Of a stretch of 64,000 nt of DNA, positions 18,221 through 27,120 are shown piece by piece (within the stretch, counting starts at the first letter, position 1; the number at the start of each line of letters is the position of its first letter). The translations under genes and the position numbers were made by a program. This DNA is from Corallococcus sp. NCRR (GTDB lineage: Bacteria > Myxococcota > Myxococcia > Myxococcales > Myxococcaceae). The DNA lies in contig NZ_CP114039.1 of the NCBI RefSeq assembly GCF_026965535.1, forward strand, positions 3,286,001 to 3,350,000, in the 5' to 3' direction. Below the pieces are notes generated by a model. It had not been told where the DNA came from and ran no database searches. It saw nothing but the letters and a program-made list of their open reading frames with translations.

Positions 18221-19342
18221 ATGAAGAAGGTCATCCACATCGTTGGCGCGCGTCCCAATTTCATGAAGGTGGCACCCATTCACCGGGCCATCTCCGCGCG
18301 TACGTCCCTGCGGCAGCTCGTCATCCACACCGGCCAGCACTACGACGCGAAGATGAGTGACGTCTTCTTCGCGGACCTGGGGCTGCCTCCGCCTGAAATC
18401 CACCTGGGCATCGGCTCCGGCAGCCATGCCGAGCAGACGGCGAAGATGATGGTGGAGATGGAGAAGGTGTTCCTCCAGGAGAAGCCGGACCTGGTCTCCG
18501 TGGTGGGCGACGTGAACAGCACCATCGCCGCGGCGCTCGTCACGTCCAAGCTGGCGATTCCGCTGTCCCACGTGGAGGCGGGCCTGCGCAGCTTCGAGCG
18601 GCACCAGCCGGAGGAGATCAACCGCGTCGTCACCGACCGGCTCTCCGACCTGCTGCTCACGCCGTCGCGCGACGCGGACGCGAACCTCCTGAAGGAGGGC
18701 ATCGACCCGAAGCACATCCACCTGGTGGGCAACGTGATGATCGACTCGCTCCTGTCGTCCAAGGAGAAGGCCGACCAGCTGCCCACGCTGAAGAACCTGG
18801 GCCTGGAGCCCAGGGGCTACGTGGTGGCGACGCTGCACCGCCCGTCCAACGTGGACAACCCAAAGCTGCTGGCGGGCCTCTTGGGCGTGCTGATGGACGT
18901 GGCGAAGCAGCTGCCCGTCGTGTTCCCGGTGCACCCGCGCACGCGCAAGATGATTTCGGAGCAGGGCCTGGGCCCGAAGCTGGAGCAGACGCCGGGGCTC
19001 AAGCTGGTGGACCCCATGGGCTACCTGGAGTTCCTGTCCGTCACGTCGCAGGCGAAGCTGGTGATGACGGACTCGGGCGGCCTGCAGGAGGAGACCACCG
19101 CGCTGAACGTGCCGTGCCTCACCATGCGCGAGCAGACCGAGCGCCCCATCACCGTGGAGGTCGGCTCCAACGAGGTGGTGGGCACCGACCCGGCGCGCAT
19201 CCGCGAGGCCGCGAACCGCGTGCTGGCCGGAGACTTCAAGAAGGGCCGCGTGCCGGAGCTGTGGGACGGCCGCACGGGCGAGCGCATCGCGGACCTCTAC
19301 GCGCGCTTCCTGGGCGTGGAGACGAAGCGCGCCTTCGGGTGA
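18221..19342 (+). CDS. wecB: UDP-N-acetylglucosamine 2-epimerase (non-hydrolysing)
   Basis: Interconverts UDP-GlcNAc and UDP-ManNAc for surface polysaccharides. It is 373 aa with two Rossmann-like halves. Signatures: IVGARPNFMKVAPIHRA, HTGQHYDAKMS, VVGDVNST, SHVEAGLRSFER and TDSGGLQEE. The start is MKKVIHIVG at 18221; an in-frame ATG lies at 18200. No glycosyltransferase or dehydrogenase partner is adjacent, so the polysaccharide is unknown. Confidence 0.94.
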   Translation: MKKVIHIVGARPNFMKVAPIHRAISARTSLRQLVIHTGQHYDAKMSDVFFADLGLPPPEIHLGIGSGSHAEQTAKMMVEMEKVFLQEKPDLVSVVGDVNSTIAAALVTSKLAIPLSHVEAGLRSFERHQPEEINRVVTDRLSDLLLTPSRDADANLLKEGIDPKHIHLVGNVMIDSLLSSKEKADQLPTLKNLGLEPRGYVVATLHRPSNVDNPKLLAGLLGVLMDVAKQLPVVFPVHPRTRKMISEQGLGPKLEQTPGLKLVDPMGYLEFLSVTSQAKLVMTDSGGLQEETTALNVPCLTMREQTERPITVEVGSNEVVGTDPARIREAANRVLAGDFKKGRVPELWDGRTGERIADLYARFLGVETKRAFG

Positions 19343-19367
19343 GCGGACACGGTTCGTGAAGCAAACA

Positions 19368-19421
19368 GGCCGCCGGGTGCTCGCGTCTTCGTCGCGCGGG
19401 CCCGGGCGGCCTTCGTGTTTC
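19368..19421 (+). terminator. Possible terminator after the epimerase gene
   Basis: An extended hairpin with outer arms GGCCGCC (19368-19374) and GGCGGCC (19405-19411) and an inner CGCG pairing, followed by TTCGTGTTT. The T-run is imperfect. Confidence 0.4.
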
Positions 19422-19448
19422 GAAGCGTGGTAGAGCGTCGGGCTCGCC

Positions 19449-20450
19449 ATGCGTGAAGACTCCGAGAGCGCTCCGGCCGTGCCCGACGGCTACGTGGACA
19501 TCCCGTTCGTCGTGGAGCCGAACTACGCGGGGTGGCGGCTGGACCGGTACCTCTGCGAGAAGATCCGCCGCATGGATCTGGAGCGCGTGCGCGGCATCAT
19601 CCTGCGCGGCGTCCTGTGCGACGAGTACCGGCTCAAGCCCTCCACGCCCGTGTACCCGGGGCTCACCTTCCGCATCCGCCGCCCCGCGAGCCAGGAGCCC
19701 GTGACGCCCACGGAGCTGCCCGTCGTCTTCTCCGATGACTGGCTGCTGGTGTTGGACAAGCCCGCGGGGCTGCCCATCCACCCCACCGCGCGCTACCACA
19801 AGGGCACGCTGGTGACGCTGCTGCGCGAGCGCTTCGGTGAGCGCTTCGCGGAGCCCGCGCACCGGCTGGACCGCGAGACGAGCGGCCTGGTCGTCTGCGG
19901 CCGCACCACCGAGTCCTGCCGTGTGCTGGGCGGGCTGTTCCTGTCGCGCGACGTGCACAAGGAGTACCTGGCGCTGTGCGAGGGCCAGCCCGCCGAGGAC
20001 ACCTTCGTCGTGGACGCGCCCATCGCGGAGGGGACGGACCTGATCCGCATCGCCGTGAGAATCGACCCGGTGGTGGGCAAGCCCAGCCGCACGCGCTTCC
20101 AGGTGCTCCAGCGCTTCACGCATGGCGGCGAGCCGTTCGCGCTGCTGCGCTGCTTTCCGGAGACGGGGCGGCAGCATCAGATCCGCGTCCACCTGCGTGA
20201 GGCGGGCTTTCCTCTCGTGGGCGACAAGATGTACGGGCCGGATCCGGGGTACTTCGACCGGTTCAGCAAGCACTCGCTGGAGCCGGAGGCGTGGGCCCGG
20301 CTGCGATTGCCGCGCCATGCGCTTCATGCGGAGCGCATCTCGTTCCCGCATCCGGGCACCGGGGAGACCGTCACCTTCGCGTCGCCGCTTCCCGAGGACT
20401 TGAAGGACTTCATCGCCGGGAAGGCTCCGGCAGCGAGTGGCGGCAGCTAA
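19449..20450 (+). CDS. RluA-family pseudouridine synthase
   Basis: Converts uridine to pseudouridine in rRNA or tRNA. It is 333 aa: an S4-like RNA-binding region at about 25-95 and the catalytic domain from about 100. The active-site motif is AHRLDRETSGLVV, where the Asp is the nucleophile. Also visible are LLVLDKPAGLPIHP, KEYLALCEG and GRQHQIRVHL. The target base cannot be told from sequence alone. Its stop overlaps the convergent hydrolase gene by 4 bp. Confidence 0.93.
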   Translation: MREDSESAPAVPDGYVDIPFVVEPNYAGWRLDRYLCEKIRRMDLERVRGIILRGVLCDEYRLKPSTPVYPGLTFRIRRPASQEPVTPTELPVVFSDDWLLVLDKPAGLPIHPTARYHKGTLVTLLRERFGERFAEPAHRLDRETSGLVVCGRTTESCRVLGGLFLSRDVHKEYLALCEGQPAEDTFVVDAPIAEGTDLIRIAVRIDPVVGKPSRTRFQVLQRFTHGGEPFALLRCFPETGRQHQIRVHLREAGFPLVGDKMYGPDPGYFDRFSKHSLEPEAWARLRLPRHALHAERISFPHPGTGETVTFASPLPEDLKDFIAGKAPAASGGS

Positions 20451-21241
20451 GCCAGCTCCCGCAGGAACGACGCGACTCGCTCCGCCAGACGCTCGGGTTG
20501 GTCATACGGGAGGCCGTGGCCGGCGTCCTGGAGCTCTTCGATTCGCACGCGTGGGTTGAGGCTCCGCAGCTCCGTCGCCATCTCGAACGTGACGACGGGG
20601 GCGCGGTCTCCAATGACGAGGAGGATGGGGACGTCCATCGCGCTCACCACGTCGCGATAGTCGGGGTTGGGCGGCGTGAGGACGTCGAAGGGTTCCAGGT
20701 GGGTCTTCAGTCGCGCCTCGGCGAGGAGCTCGATGAGCTCGGGTGAGCGATGCGGCTGCCAGGCGATGGCCTGTGCGACGAGGTCGGATTTGCTCAGGCC
20801 GAGCGCCTGACGGTGTTGCTCGGCGACGTCGCTGGCGTGCACCTCGCGTTGGCGCTCGGGGCTCAAGAACGTCGGGTCGACCAGGACGAGGCCGCGGAGG
20901 TCCGTCCCTCGGCTCGCCACCACGGCGGCCGTCATTCCGCCCATCGAGTGGCCCACCAGCACCGGACGCGAGAGCTCCAGGCCCTGGATGAGGCCCACGA
21001 CGTCGCTTGCGTGATCGTCGTACCGGTAGCCGTGGGGCGGCGTGCTCGAATCGCCGTGCCCCCGGGCGTCGGGCATGACGACGTCGAATTCACCTTCGAG
21101 CACGCGCGCCACGGGCGTCCAGCAGGCTCCGCTTCCCATCAATCCATGGAGCAGGACGACCGGAGGCTTGTCACCTCCGGTCCGGAGGTAGTGGAGGTTG
21201 ATGCCGTTCGCTTCGCTGACTCCACTCATCCAGGTCGTCAT
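20447..21241 (-). CDS. Alpha/beta-fold hydrolase
   Basis: A 264-aa hydrolase with the nucleophile elbow VGHSMGGMTAAVVA, oxyanion region LLHGLMGSGACW, catalytic Asp near LLVIGDRAPVV and the terminal His in LQDAGHGLPYD. There is no signal peptide. ACGGAG five bases before the ATG at 21241 supports this start. It follows the RND pump by only 20 bp on the same strand, so it may be cotranscribed with the efflux genes; the connection is unclear and the substrate unknown. Confidence 0.88.
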   Translation of the reverse strand: MTTWMSGVSEANGINLHYLRTGGDKPPVVLLHGLMGSGACWTPVARVLEGEFDVVMPDARGHGDSSTPPHGYRYDDHASDVVGLIQGLELSRPVLVGHSMGGMTAAVVASRGTDLRGLVLVDPTFLSPERQREVHASDVAEQHRQALGLSKSDLVAQAIAWQPHRSPELIELLAEARLKTHLEPFDVLTPPNPDYRDVVSAMDVPILLVIGDRAPVVTFEMATELRSLNPRVRIEELQDAGHGLPYDQPERLAERVASFLRELA

Positions 21242-21261
21242 GGGGCTCCGTGAACGTTGCA

Positions 21262-24200
21262 TCAGCCTGCCTTGCGGAGGTTCTTCGCTCCGGGCACCAC
21301 GCGCAACAGCTGCGCGGGCATCCGGTCCACGACCTGCTCCGTGAAGCGGGCGAAGATGCGGAAGAGCACCGGCAGCAGCACCAGCGTCAGCGCGCAGGCG
21401 GAGATGGTTCCGGACACGATGACGATGGCCAGGGGCTTCTGCATCTCCGAGCCGATGCCGTTGCTCAAACACGCCGGCACCAGGCCCAGGGCCGCCAGCG
21501 CGGCGGTCATCAGCACCGGGCGCAGGCGTTCGCGGCTGCCGTGGAGGATGGCGTCGTCCAGTGACTCTCCGGCTTCCCTCCGCTCCGCGATGGCGCTCAT
21601 CACCAGCACGCCGTTGAGCGCCGCCTGGCCGATGAGCGCGATGAAGCCCACCGCCGCCGCCACGCTCAGCGGCATGCCCGCCCAGTACAGGCCGAACACG
21701 CCGCCCATCAGCGCGAAGGGCACGTTGAGCAGCGTCACCACCGCGCGGCCGAAGGAGTTGAATGCCTTGAAGAGCAGCAGCAGCGTGAGCACCAGCGCCA
21801 CCGGCAGCACGGTGAGGAGCCGGTCCATCGCGCGCTCCTTGCTCTCGAACTCGCCGCCCCATTCGACGCTCATTCCGGTGGGAGGCGGGGCCTCCTTCTG
21901 GAGCAGCGCCTGCGCGTCCTTCACGAAGGAGCCCAGGTCCCGGCCTCGCACGTTCATGCGCACGCCGATGTAGCGCCGGCCGTTCTCGCGGTTGATGGAG
22001 GCGCGGCCGAAGCCCGTCTTCACCGTGGCCAGCTCGCTCAGCGGCACCAGCACGCCGCCCTCCACGGGCACCCGCAGGCGGGAGAGCTTCTCCACGTCGT
22101 CGCGGCTGGACATGGGCAGGCGCATCACCACGTCGAAGCGGCGCTCGCCCTCCCAGAATTCGCTGAGCGGACGGCCGCCCACGGCCGTCTGGAAGACGTG
22201 CTGGAAGTCTCCCAGCGACATGCCGTGGCGGGCCAGGGCCACGCGGTCCGGGGTCACCTGGATGCTGGGCACTTCACCGCTCTTCACGATGCCCAGGTCC
22301 GCGACGCCGTCCACCCGGGACAGCGTGCGCTTCACCTTCTGCGAATACTCCTGGAGCACCTGGAGGTCGTCGCCGAAGAGCTTCACCGCGAGCTGGCCCT
22401 GCTGGCCGCTGATGCTCTCGTTCACGTTGTCGCCGATGGGCTGGCTGAAGCTCACCTCCATGCCCGGCACCTCCGACACGGCGCGCTGGAGGACCTCCAG
22501 CACGTCGTCCAGCTTCGGCGTGCTCTTGGGCCACTCGGCGGGTGGCTTGAGCTTCACGAAGAACTCCAGGTTGTTGGTGAGCTTCGCGTCGGTGCCGTCC
22601 TCCGGGCGGCCCAGTTGGCTGAGCACCCCGTCCACCTGCGGCGCCTGGCGCAGCAGGCCTTCGATTCTCGGCACCAGCTTGCGGCCCTCCGACAGGGAGA
22701 TGTTCGAGGGCATGGTGAAGGTCAGGTAGAGGCTGCCTTCGTTGAGCGCCGGGAGGAACTCGCTGCCCATGCGCGGGACGAGCACCCCCGCGAAGAGCAG
22801 GCCCGCCGTACACACCGCGACCACGGTGGCCGGGTGCTTGAGGCTCCAGGCCAGCACGGGGCCGTAGGCCTTGTCCGCGGCTCGCAGCACCGGGGACTCC
22901 TTGTGCTTCACCGGCTTGCGGTAGACGAACGACGCCAGCACCGGGATGAGCGTGACGGAGAAGACGAGCGCGCCCAGGAGCGCCGCCACCACCGTGTTCG
23001 CCATGGGCGCGAAGATGCGGCCCTCCACCCGCTGCAACATGAAGATGGGCAGGTACGCCGCGATGATGATGAGCAGCGAGAACACCGTGGGGCGCACCAC
23101 CGCCTTCGTCGCGCGTTGGATGCGCTCAAGCGGGGTTTCGCCCTCGTACTGGTGGCCGGACATGCGCGCCAGGATGCTCTCGATGATGACCACGCCTCCG
23201 TCCACGATGACGCCGAAGTCCACCGCGCCCATGGACAGGAGGTTGGCCGACATGCCGCGCATCTTCAGGTAGATGAACGACGCCAGCAGCGAGAGGGGAA
23301 TCAGGACGCCCACGACGATGGCGGCCCGCAGGTCCAACAGGAAGATGAAGAGGACCAGCGTGACGAGCAGCGCGCCCTCCAGCAGGTTGTGGCCCACCGT
23401 GCGCAACGTCGTGTTCACCAGGTCCGTGCGATCGTAGAACGGATCGATGTGCGCGTCTTCCGTCTGGAGGCGGCTGTTCACCGCGGCCACCGCTTCGCGC
23501 ACGCGGGAGAGCACGACGGAGGGGTTCTCTCCGCGGCGCATCAGCACGATGCCCTGCACCACGTCACCGTCTCCGTCCCGGCTGACCACGCCCTGGCGGG
23601 GGGACCAGCCCTCGTTCACGTCCGCCACGTCCTTGAGGAACACTGGCGTGCCTTCGTGCGTGGCCACCCGCACGTCTCGGATGTCTTCGAGCGAGCGGAA
23701 GAGGCCCTCGCTGCGGATGACGAACTGTTCGGAGCCCCGCTCCAGCACGCCGCCGCTCGCGTTCTCCGAGCCGTCCTTCAGCGCGTCCTCCACGTCGTCC
23801 AGCGTGAGGCCGAACGCGGCGAGCCTCGCGGGGTCGGGCTGGATGTGGATCTCCTTGAGCAGGCCTCCGTAGCTGACGACGTCCGCGACGCCGTCCACCC
23901 GCAGGAGGCCCGGCCGCACCACCCAGTCCTGGAGGGTGCGCAGCTTCATGGGGTCGCCCTTCGCGCCCTTCAGCGTGTAGCGATAGATTTCACCGATGGG
24001 CGTGGCCAGCGGGCCCAGCGAGGGCGTGAGGCCCGCGGGCAGCTCCGCGTCTCTCAGGCGCTCCAGCACCTGGGCCCGGGCGAAGAGCACGTCGGTGTTG
24101 TCGTTGAAGCTCAGCGTCACGAAGGACAGGCCGAACATGGAGAGGTTGCGCAGGCGCGTCAGGCCCGGGATGCCGTTGAGGGCGCGCTCCAGCGGGAGGC

Positions 24201-24396
24201 CAATCTGGCGCTCCACCTCTTCGGACGGCTGGCCCGGGTAGAGGGTGATGACGTTGACCTGCGTGTCGGTGGGATCCGGGAAGGCTTCCACGGTGAGGTC
24301 GGTGAAGCAGAACCAGCCCCAGATGGCGGTGAGCAGCGTGAGGAACACCACCGCCGCGCGGTTCTTCAGGCTGAAGTCGACGAGCTTTTCGAACAT
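21262..24396 (-). CDS. CusA/CzcA-type heavy-metal RND efflux pump
   Basis: Inner-membrane proton-driven pump of 1044 aa, the family's usual length. It has 12 transmembrane helices in two halves and two large periplasmic loops. Recognisable segments are FPDPTDTQVNVITLYPGQPSEEVERQIG at the N-terminus (only part quoted here by key residues) and GVIVDGGVVIIESIL in helix 4. The latter shows the single-Asp HME-type proton relay region (DFGVIVDG). It forms a tripartite system with the adaptor and outer-membrane genes just upstream. Metal specificity is not determinable here. Confidence 0.93.
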   Translation of the reverse strand: MFEKLVDFSLKNRAAVVFLTLLTAIWGWFCFTDLTVEAFPDPTDTQVNVITLYPGQPSEEVERQIGLPLERALNGIPGLTRLRNLSMFGLSFVTLSFNDNTDVLFARAQVLERLRDAELPAGLTPSLGPLATPIGEIYRYTLKGAKGDPMKLRTLQDWVVRPGLLRVDGVADVVSYGGLLKEIHIQPDPARLAAFGLTLDDVEDALKDGSENASGGVLERGSEQFVIRSEGLFRSLEDIRDVRVATHEGTPVFLKDVADVNEGWSPRQGVVSRDGDGDVVQGIVLMRRGENPSVVLSRVREAVAAVNSRLQTEDAHIDPFYDRTDLVNTTLRTVGHNLLEGALLVTLVLFIFLLDLRAAIVVGVLIPLSLLASFIYLKMRGMSANLLSMGAVDFGVIVDGGVVIIESILARMSGHQYEGETPLERIQRATKAVVRPTVFSLLIIIAAYLPIFMLQRVEGRIFAPMANTVVAALLGALVFSVTLIPVLASFVYRKPVKHKESPVLRAADKAYGPVLAWSLKHPATVVAVCTAGLLFAGVLVPRMGSEFLPALNEGSLYLTFTMPSNISLSEGRKLVPRIEGLLRQAPQVDGVLSQLGRPEDGTDAKLTNNLEFFVKLKPPAEWPKSTPKLDDVLEVLQRAVSEVPGMEVSFSQPIGDNVNESISGQQGQLAVKLFGDDLQVLQEYSQKVKRTLSRVDGVADLGIVKSGEVPSIQVTPDRVALARHGMSLGDFQHVFQTAVGGRPLSEFWEGERRFDVVMRLPMSSRDDVEKLSRLRVPVEGGVLVPLSELATVKTGFGRASINRENGRRYIGVRMNVRGRDLGSFVKDAQALLQKEAPPPTGMSVEWGGEFESKERAMDRLLTVLPVALVLTLLLLFKAFNSFGRAVVTLLNVPFALMGGVFGLYWAGMPLSVAAAVGFIALIGQAALNGVLVMSAIAERREAGESLDDAILHGSRERLRPVLMTAALAALGLVPACLSNGIGSEMQKPLAIVIVSGTISACALTLVLLPVLFRIFARFTEQVVDRMPAQLLRVVPGAKNLRKAG

Positions 24397-24408
24397 GGGT
24401 GTCTCCGG

Positions 24409-25602
24409 TCAGTCCGCCAGTTCGATCTGGTTCTCCAGGAGCAGCGCGCCCCGGGCGACGAACCGGTCTCCGGAGGCGAGGCCTCCGCGCAGCTCCACCT
24501 CGCCGTCGCGGCGGCGGCCCGGCGTCACGGCGACGCGCTCCAGGCGGTTCGAGTCACGGGCGACGAAGACCACCGAGCGCGCTCCATCCGTCACCACCGC
24601 GCTGTCCGGGACGCGCACGCGCTTGACGCCTTCGGGCGCCGTGGGCGTCACCTCCACGAAGGCGTTGGGGCGGAAGCGGCGGTCGTTGTTGGGGACCCGC
24701 ACGCGCACCTCCACGGTGTGGCGCAGCGGATCCACCACCTCGGAGACGCGGTCCACCTTGCCGGCGCGGACGATGCCGTCTCGCGTGGTGACGGTGACGT
24801 CCTGGCCGGGGGACATGTCCAGCGCGTCCGCTTCCTGGAGGTCCGCGACGACCATGACCTGATCCAGGTCGGAGAGGCGCACGAGCGGCCTGTCGCGGTC
24901 CGGCGTCACCTCCTGGCTGGCCACCAGGTCCAGGTCCACCACCGTGCCGGAGCGCGGGGCCGTCACCCAGAAGAGGTTCTCGCCTCGGGAGGACACGCGG
25001 AGGCTGCCTTGCTTCGCCCTGGCGGCCTCCAGGGAGAGCTCGGCCTGACGCAGCTCCGTTTGCGCGGCGAGGAGCTCCTTCTCCGGTGCGGCGCGCAGGG
25101 CGACCAGCTCCTTGAGGCGGTCCGCGTTGCGGCGCTTCTCCGCGAGCTCTGCTTCCGCGCCGCGCTGTTCACGCACGAGCTCCGCGAAGGCTCCAGAGCG
25201 CACGCTGAAGAGGTCGTCGCCCTGCTTCACCCGGTCGCCGGGACGCACGCGGACTTCTTCCACTCGGCCCGAGAGCGGGGCTCCCACGGACGCGGTGCGC
25301 GCCTCGTCGAACTGCACTCGCGCGGGGGAGGGGAGCGGGGTGAGGGCGCTGCCCTCGGTGGCCACGGCGAGCTGCACGTAGTGCCACTGCGGTGCGTCGT
25401 CTGGCAGGTGCACCGTTTCACCCTTCACGGTGGGCCCGCTGATGGCGGTCTCGCTCTCCGCGATGGAGGCGGTGGGAGACAGCACGTAGAGCAGCACGCC
25501 GGTGCCCAGCAGGCCCGCTCCGGCGAAGGCCACCCAGACCGGGGCGCGGCGTGAGGAGGTGTTGGTGGACGTCGGGGCGGCGGAGGTGTCGGGGGAGTTC
25601 AT
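24409..25602 (-). CDS. RND efflux periplasmic adaptor (membrane-fusion) subunit
   Basis: A 397-aa adaptor linking the pump to the outer-membrane channel. There is an N-terminal membrane anchor at about 20-40. A lipoyl half (VGAPLSGRVEEVRVRPGDRV) and a coiled-coil hairpin rich in Ala/Glu/Arg/Lys (about 145-205) follow. The second lipoyl half carries TAPRSGTVVDLDLVASQEV, with beta-barrel and membrane-proximal domains after it. It is located 12 bp before the pump gene, in the operon order outer membrane channel, adaptor, pump. Confidence 0.92.
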   Translation of the reverse strand: MNSPDTSAAPTSTNTSSRRAPVWVAFAGAGLLGTGVLLYVLSPTASIAESETAISGPTVKGETVHLPDDAPQWHYVQLAVATEGSALTPLPSPARVQFDEARTASVGAPLSGRVEEVRVRPGDRVKQGDDLFSVRSGAFAELVREQRGAEAELAEKRRNADRLKELVALRAAPEKELLAAQTELRQAELSLEAARAKQGSLRVSSRGENLFWVTAPRSGTVVDLDLVASQEVTPDRDRPLVRLSDLDQVMVVADLQEADALDMSPGQDVTVTTRDGIVRAGKVDRVSEVVDPLRHTVEVRVRVPNNDRRFRPNAFVEVTPTAPEGVKRVRVPDSAVVTDGARSVVFVARDSNRLERVAVTPGRRRDGEVELRGGLASGDRFVARGALLLENQIELAD

Positions 25603-25632
25603 GGACTGGGGGCTTTCAGGAGAGGGGGAGGG

Positions 25633-26958
25633 TCAGGCGCGGGGGTTGATCAGCGTGTCCGGTGCGCGGGGACCGGCGGCGCTGACTCGGGCGATGGCGA
25701 TGGTGAGCTGGTAGGCGGTCTGATCCAGGTCGGCCGCGTGCAGCACCAGCTCGCCGTAGGTCCGGCGCGCGAGGAGCAGGTCCTGCAACGCCGCGCCTCC
25801 GGCCTTCACCGCCGCATCCAGGCGCTGCACCACGCCTTCGGCCAGCGGCAGTGTCTGGGTGTGGAGCTTCTGACGGCGCTCCTGCACGGCTCGCAGTTGC
25901 TGGTTCAGCAGGTCCGTCTCTCGCGAGGCCTGGGCCGTGAGCAGCTCTCGCGCGGCCTTCGCGGCCCCGGCGCTCGCGCTGGCGGCGTGCGCGTCCGCCT
26001 GCCCGTGGTCGAAGAGTGGGAGCGGAATCGACAGGCCCACGAAGAGGGAGTTCTGCTGGTTGCCGGAGATCATGAACTGGTCCCGCGTGTAGCCGGCTCG
26101 CACCGTCGGATCCGGGATCCAGCGGCGCTTCGCCAGCGTCAGCGAGGACCGCGCGGAGTCCTCCTGCGCGCTCAGGGCCCGCAGGTCCGGCCTTGTTTCG
26201 ATGGCGGTGGGAGCGGGCGCCTGGTCGAGCCTCTTCTGGAGGAAGGACATCGCCCGCTCCTGGCTTCCGAACGGCTCACACGGGATGCCCGCGAGCCGCG
26301 CGCAGGCGAGCAGCGCGTCCGTGAGCTTCACGCGCTCCTCCCCCAGCGTCGTCTCCAGCGCCTGCGCCTCCAGCGTGGAGCGGTCCACGTCCAGGCCCGC
26401 CGCGTCGCCGTGCTGCTGCCTGGCGCGTTGCAGGTCCGTGAGCTTCAGCGCGTCATCGGTGAGCTTCGTCAGCTCCGCGATGCGCACCTCCGTGGTGGCC
26501 ACCTCCGCCGCCCGCTCCAGCACGTCGTACGTGCGGGCCCTCAGCGCGGCGTGCACGTCCAGCGTGGTTGCGGACAGCGCCGCCTTCGCCGCGTCCTGAC
26601 GCGGGCCCCGCTTGCCCAGCTCCACCAGCTCCGACACGCCCACGACGTAGTTGGGCACGTCATCCAGGCGGCGCAGGCCCGGCGGGTTCGTGGCGCCAAT
26701 GGGGATGGTGTTCATCGACACGTCCAGCTCCGGGTTGGGCAGCAGGTGCGTGCGCTGGTGATCCGCTCGCGACGCCGCGAGGCGCGCGCGGTCGTCCGCG
26801 AAGTCCGCGGCGTGCTCCCAGAGGAGCTCCGCCAGACCGTCGTCGTCCGGCAGGGTGGAGAGCAGCAGCGTGGCGGAGGAGGTGGGGTGCTGCTCGGCAC
26901 CGGCGGTGAGACCGAGCAGGGTGCCCAGGGCGATGAGAGCGGGGAGGGAACGGCGCAA
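25633..26958 (-). CDS. TolC/CzcC-like outer-membrane efflux protein
   Basis: Outer-membrane channel component, about 441 aa, built of two related helical repeats (LPNPELDVSMN and, later, SLFVGLSIPLPLFDHGQAD). I place the start at the TTG at 26958. GGAG lies eight bases upstream and the result is a clean signal peptide, MRRSLPALIALGTLLGLTAGA. An ATG at 26994 is in frame but has no ribosome-binding site and sits directly on the -12 element of the predicted sigma54 promoter. It is first in the efflux operon. Confidence 0.9.
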   Translation of the reverse strand: MRRSLPALIALGTLLGLTAGAEQHPTSSATLLLSTLPDDDGLAELLWEHAADFADDRARLAASRADHQRTHLLPNPELDVSMNTIPIGATNPPGLRRLDDVPNYVVGVSELVELGKRGPRQDAAKAALSATTLDVHAALRARTYDVLERAAEVATTEVRIAELTKLTDDALKLTDLQRARQQHGDAAGLDVDRSTLEAQALETTLGEERVKLTDALLACARLAGIPCEPFGSQERAMSFLQKRLDQAPAPTAIETRPDLRALSAQEDSARSSLTLAKRRWIPDPTVRAGYTRDQFMISGNQQNSLFVGLSIPLPLFDHGQADAHAASASAGAAKAARELLTAQASRETDLLNQQLRAVQERRQKLHTQTLPLAEGVVQRLDAAVKAGGAALQDLLLARRTYGELVLHAADLDQTAYQLTIAIARVSAAGPRAPDTLINPRA

Positions 26959-26994
26959 GCGGCAGGCTCCGGTGAGAATCCGGAGGAGCCCCAT

Positions 26995-27010
26995 CGCAAG
27001 CCGTGTGCCC
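26995..27010 (-). promoter_or_regulatory. Predicted sigma54 (-24/-12) promoter of the efflux operon
   Basis: On the minus strand GGGCAC-N5-TTGCG occupies 27010-26995. It matches TGGCAC-N5-TTGC at all but the first base, with the exact GG-to-GC spacing. The predicted start is near 26985, giving a leader of about 27 nt to the TTG at 26958. The regulator encoded immediately upstream is a sigma54 activator. Confidence 0.62.
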
Positions 27011-27047
27011 GGCCTGGCCCCAGCAAATCCGCGCGGATGCGGCGCCG

Positions 27048-27120
27048 CGCGACTTCAAAATCCTTTCAGCGCCCGCGACTTCAAAATCCTTTCATCGCCG
27101 GCACTGCAAATCGCTTCAGG
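27048..27120 (-). repeat. Tandem 26-bp repeats, likely activator-binding sites
   Basis: Two adjacent 26-bp units (27048-27073 and 27074-27099) differ at a single base; the shared core is ACTTCAAAATCCTTTCA. A third, degenerate copy follows (27100-27120). They lie about 40-110 bp upstream of the predicted sigma54 promoter, between the regulator gene and the efflux operon. This is where an NtrC-type activator would bind. Confidence 0.6.

Noticed and set aside
22198-25554. 1118-codon plus-strand open frame opposite the RND genes
   Set aside because: Low-complexity His/Arg/Glu-rich translation; the opposite strand holds a complete efflux operon.
27048-27120. Short CRISPR or transposon end from the 26-bp repeats
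   Set aside because: Only two good copies, adjacent without spacers, no inverted termini and no transposase; a regulator-binding site explains them better.
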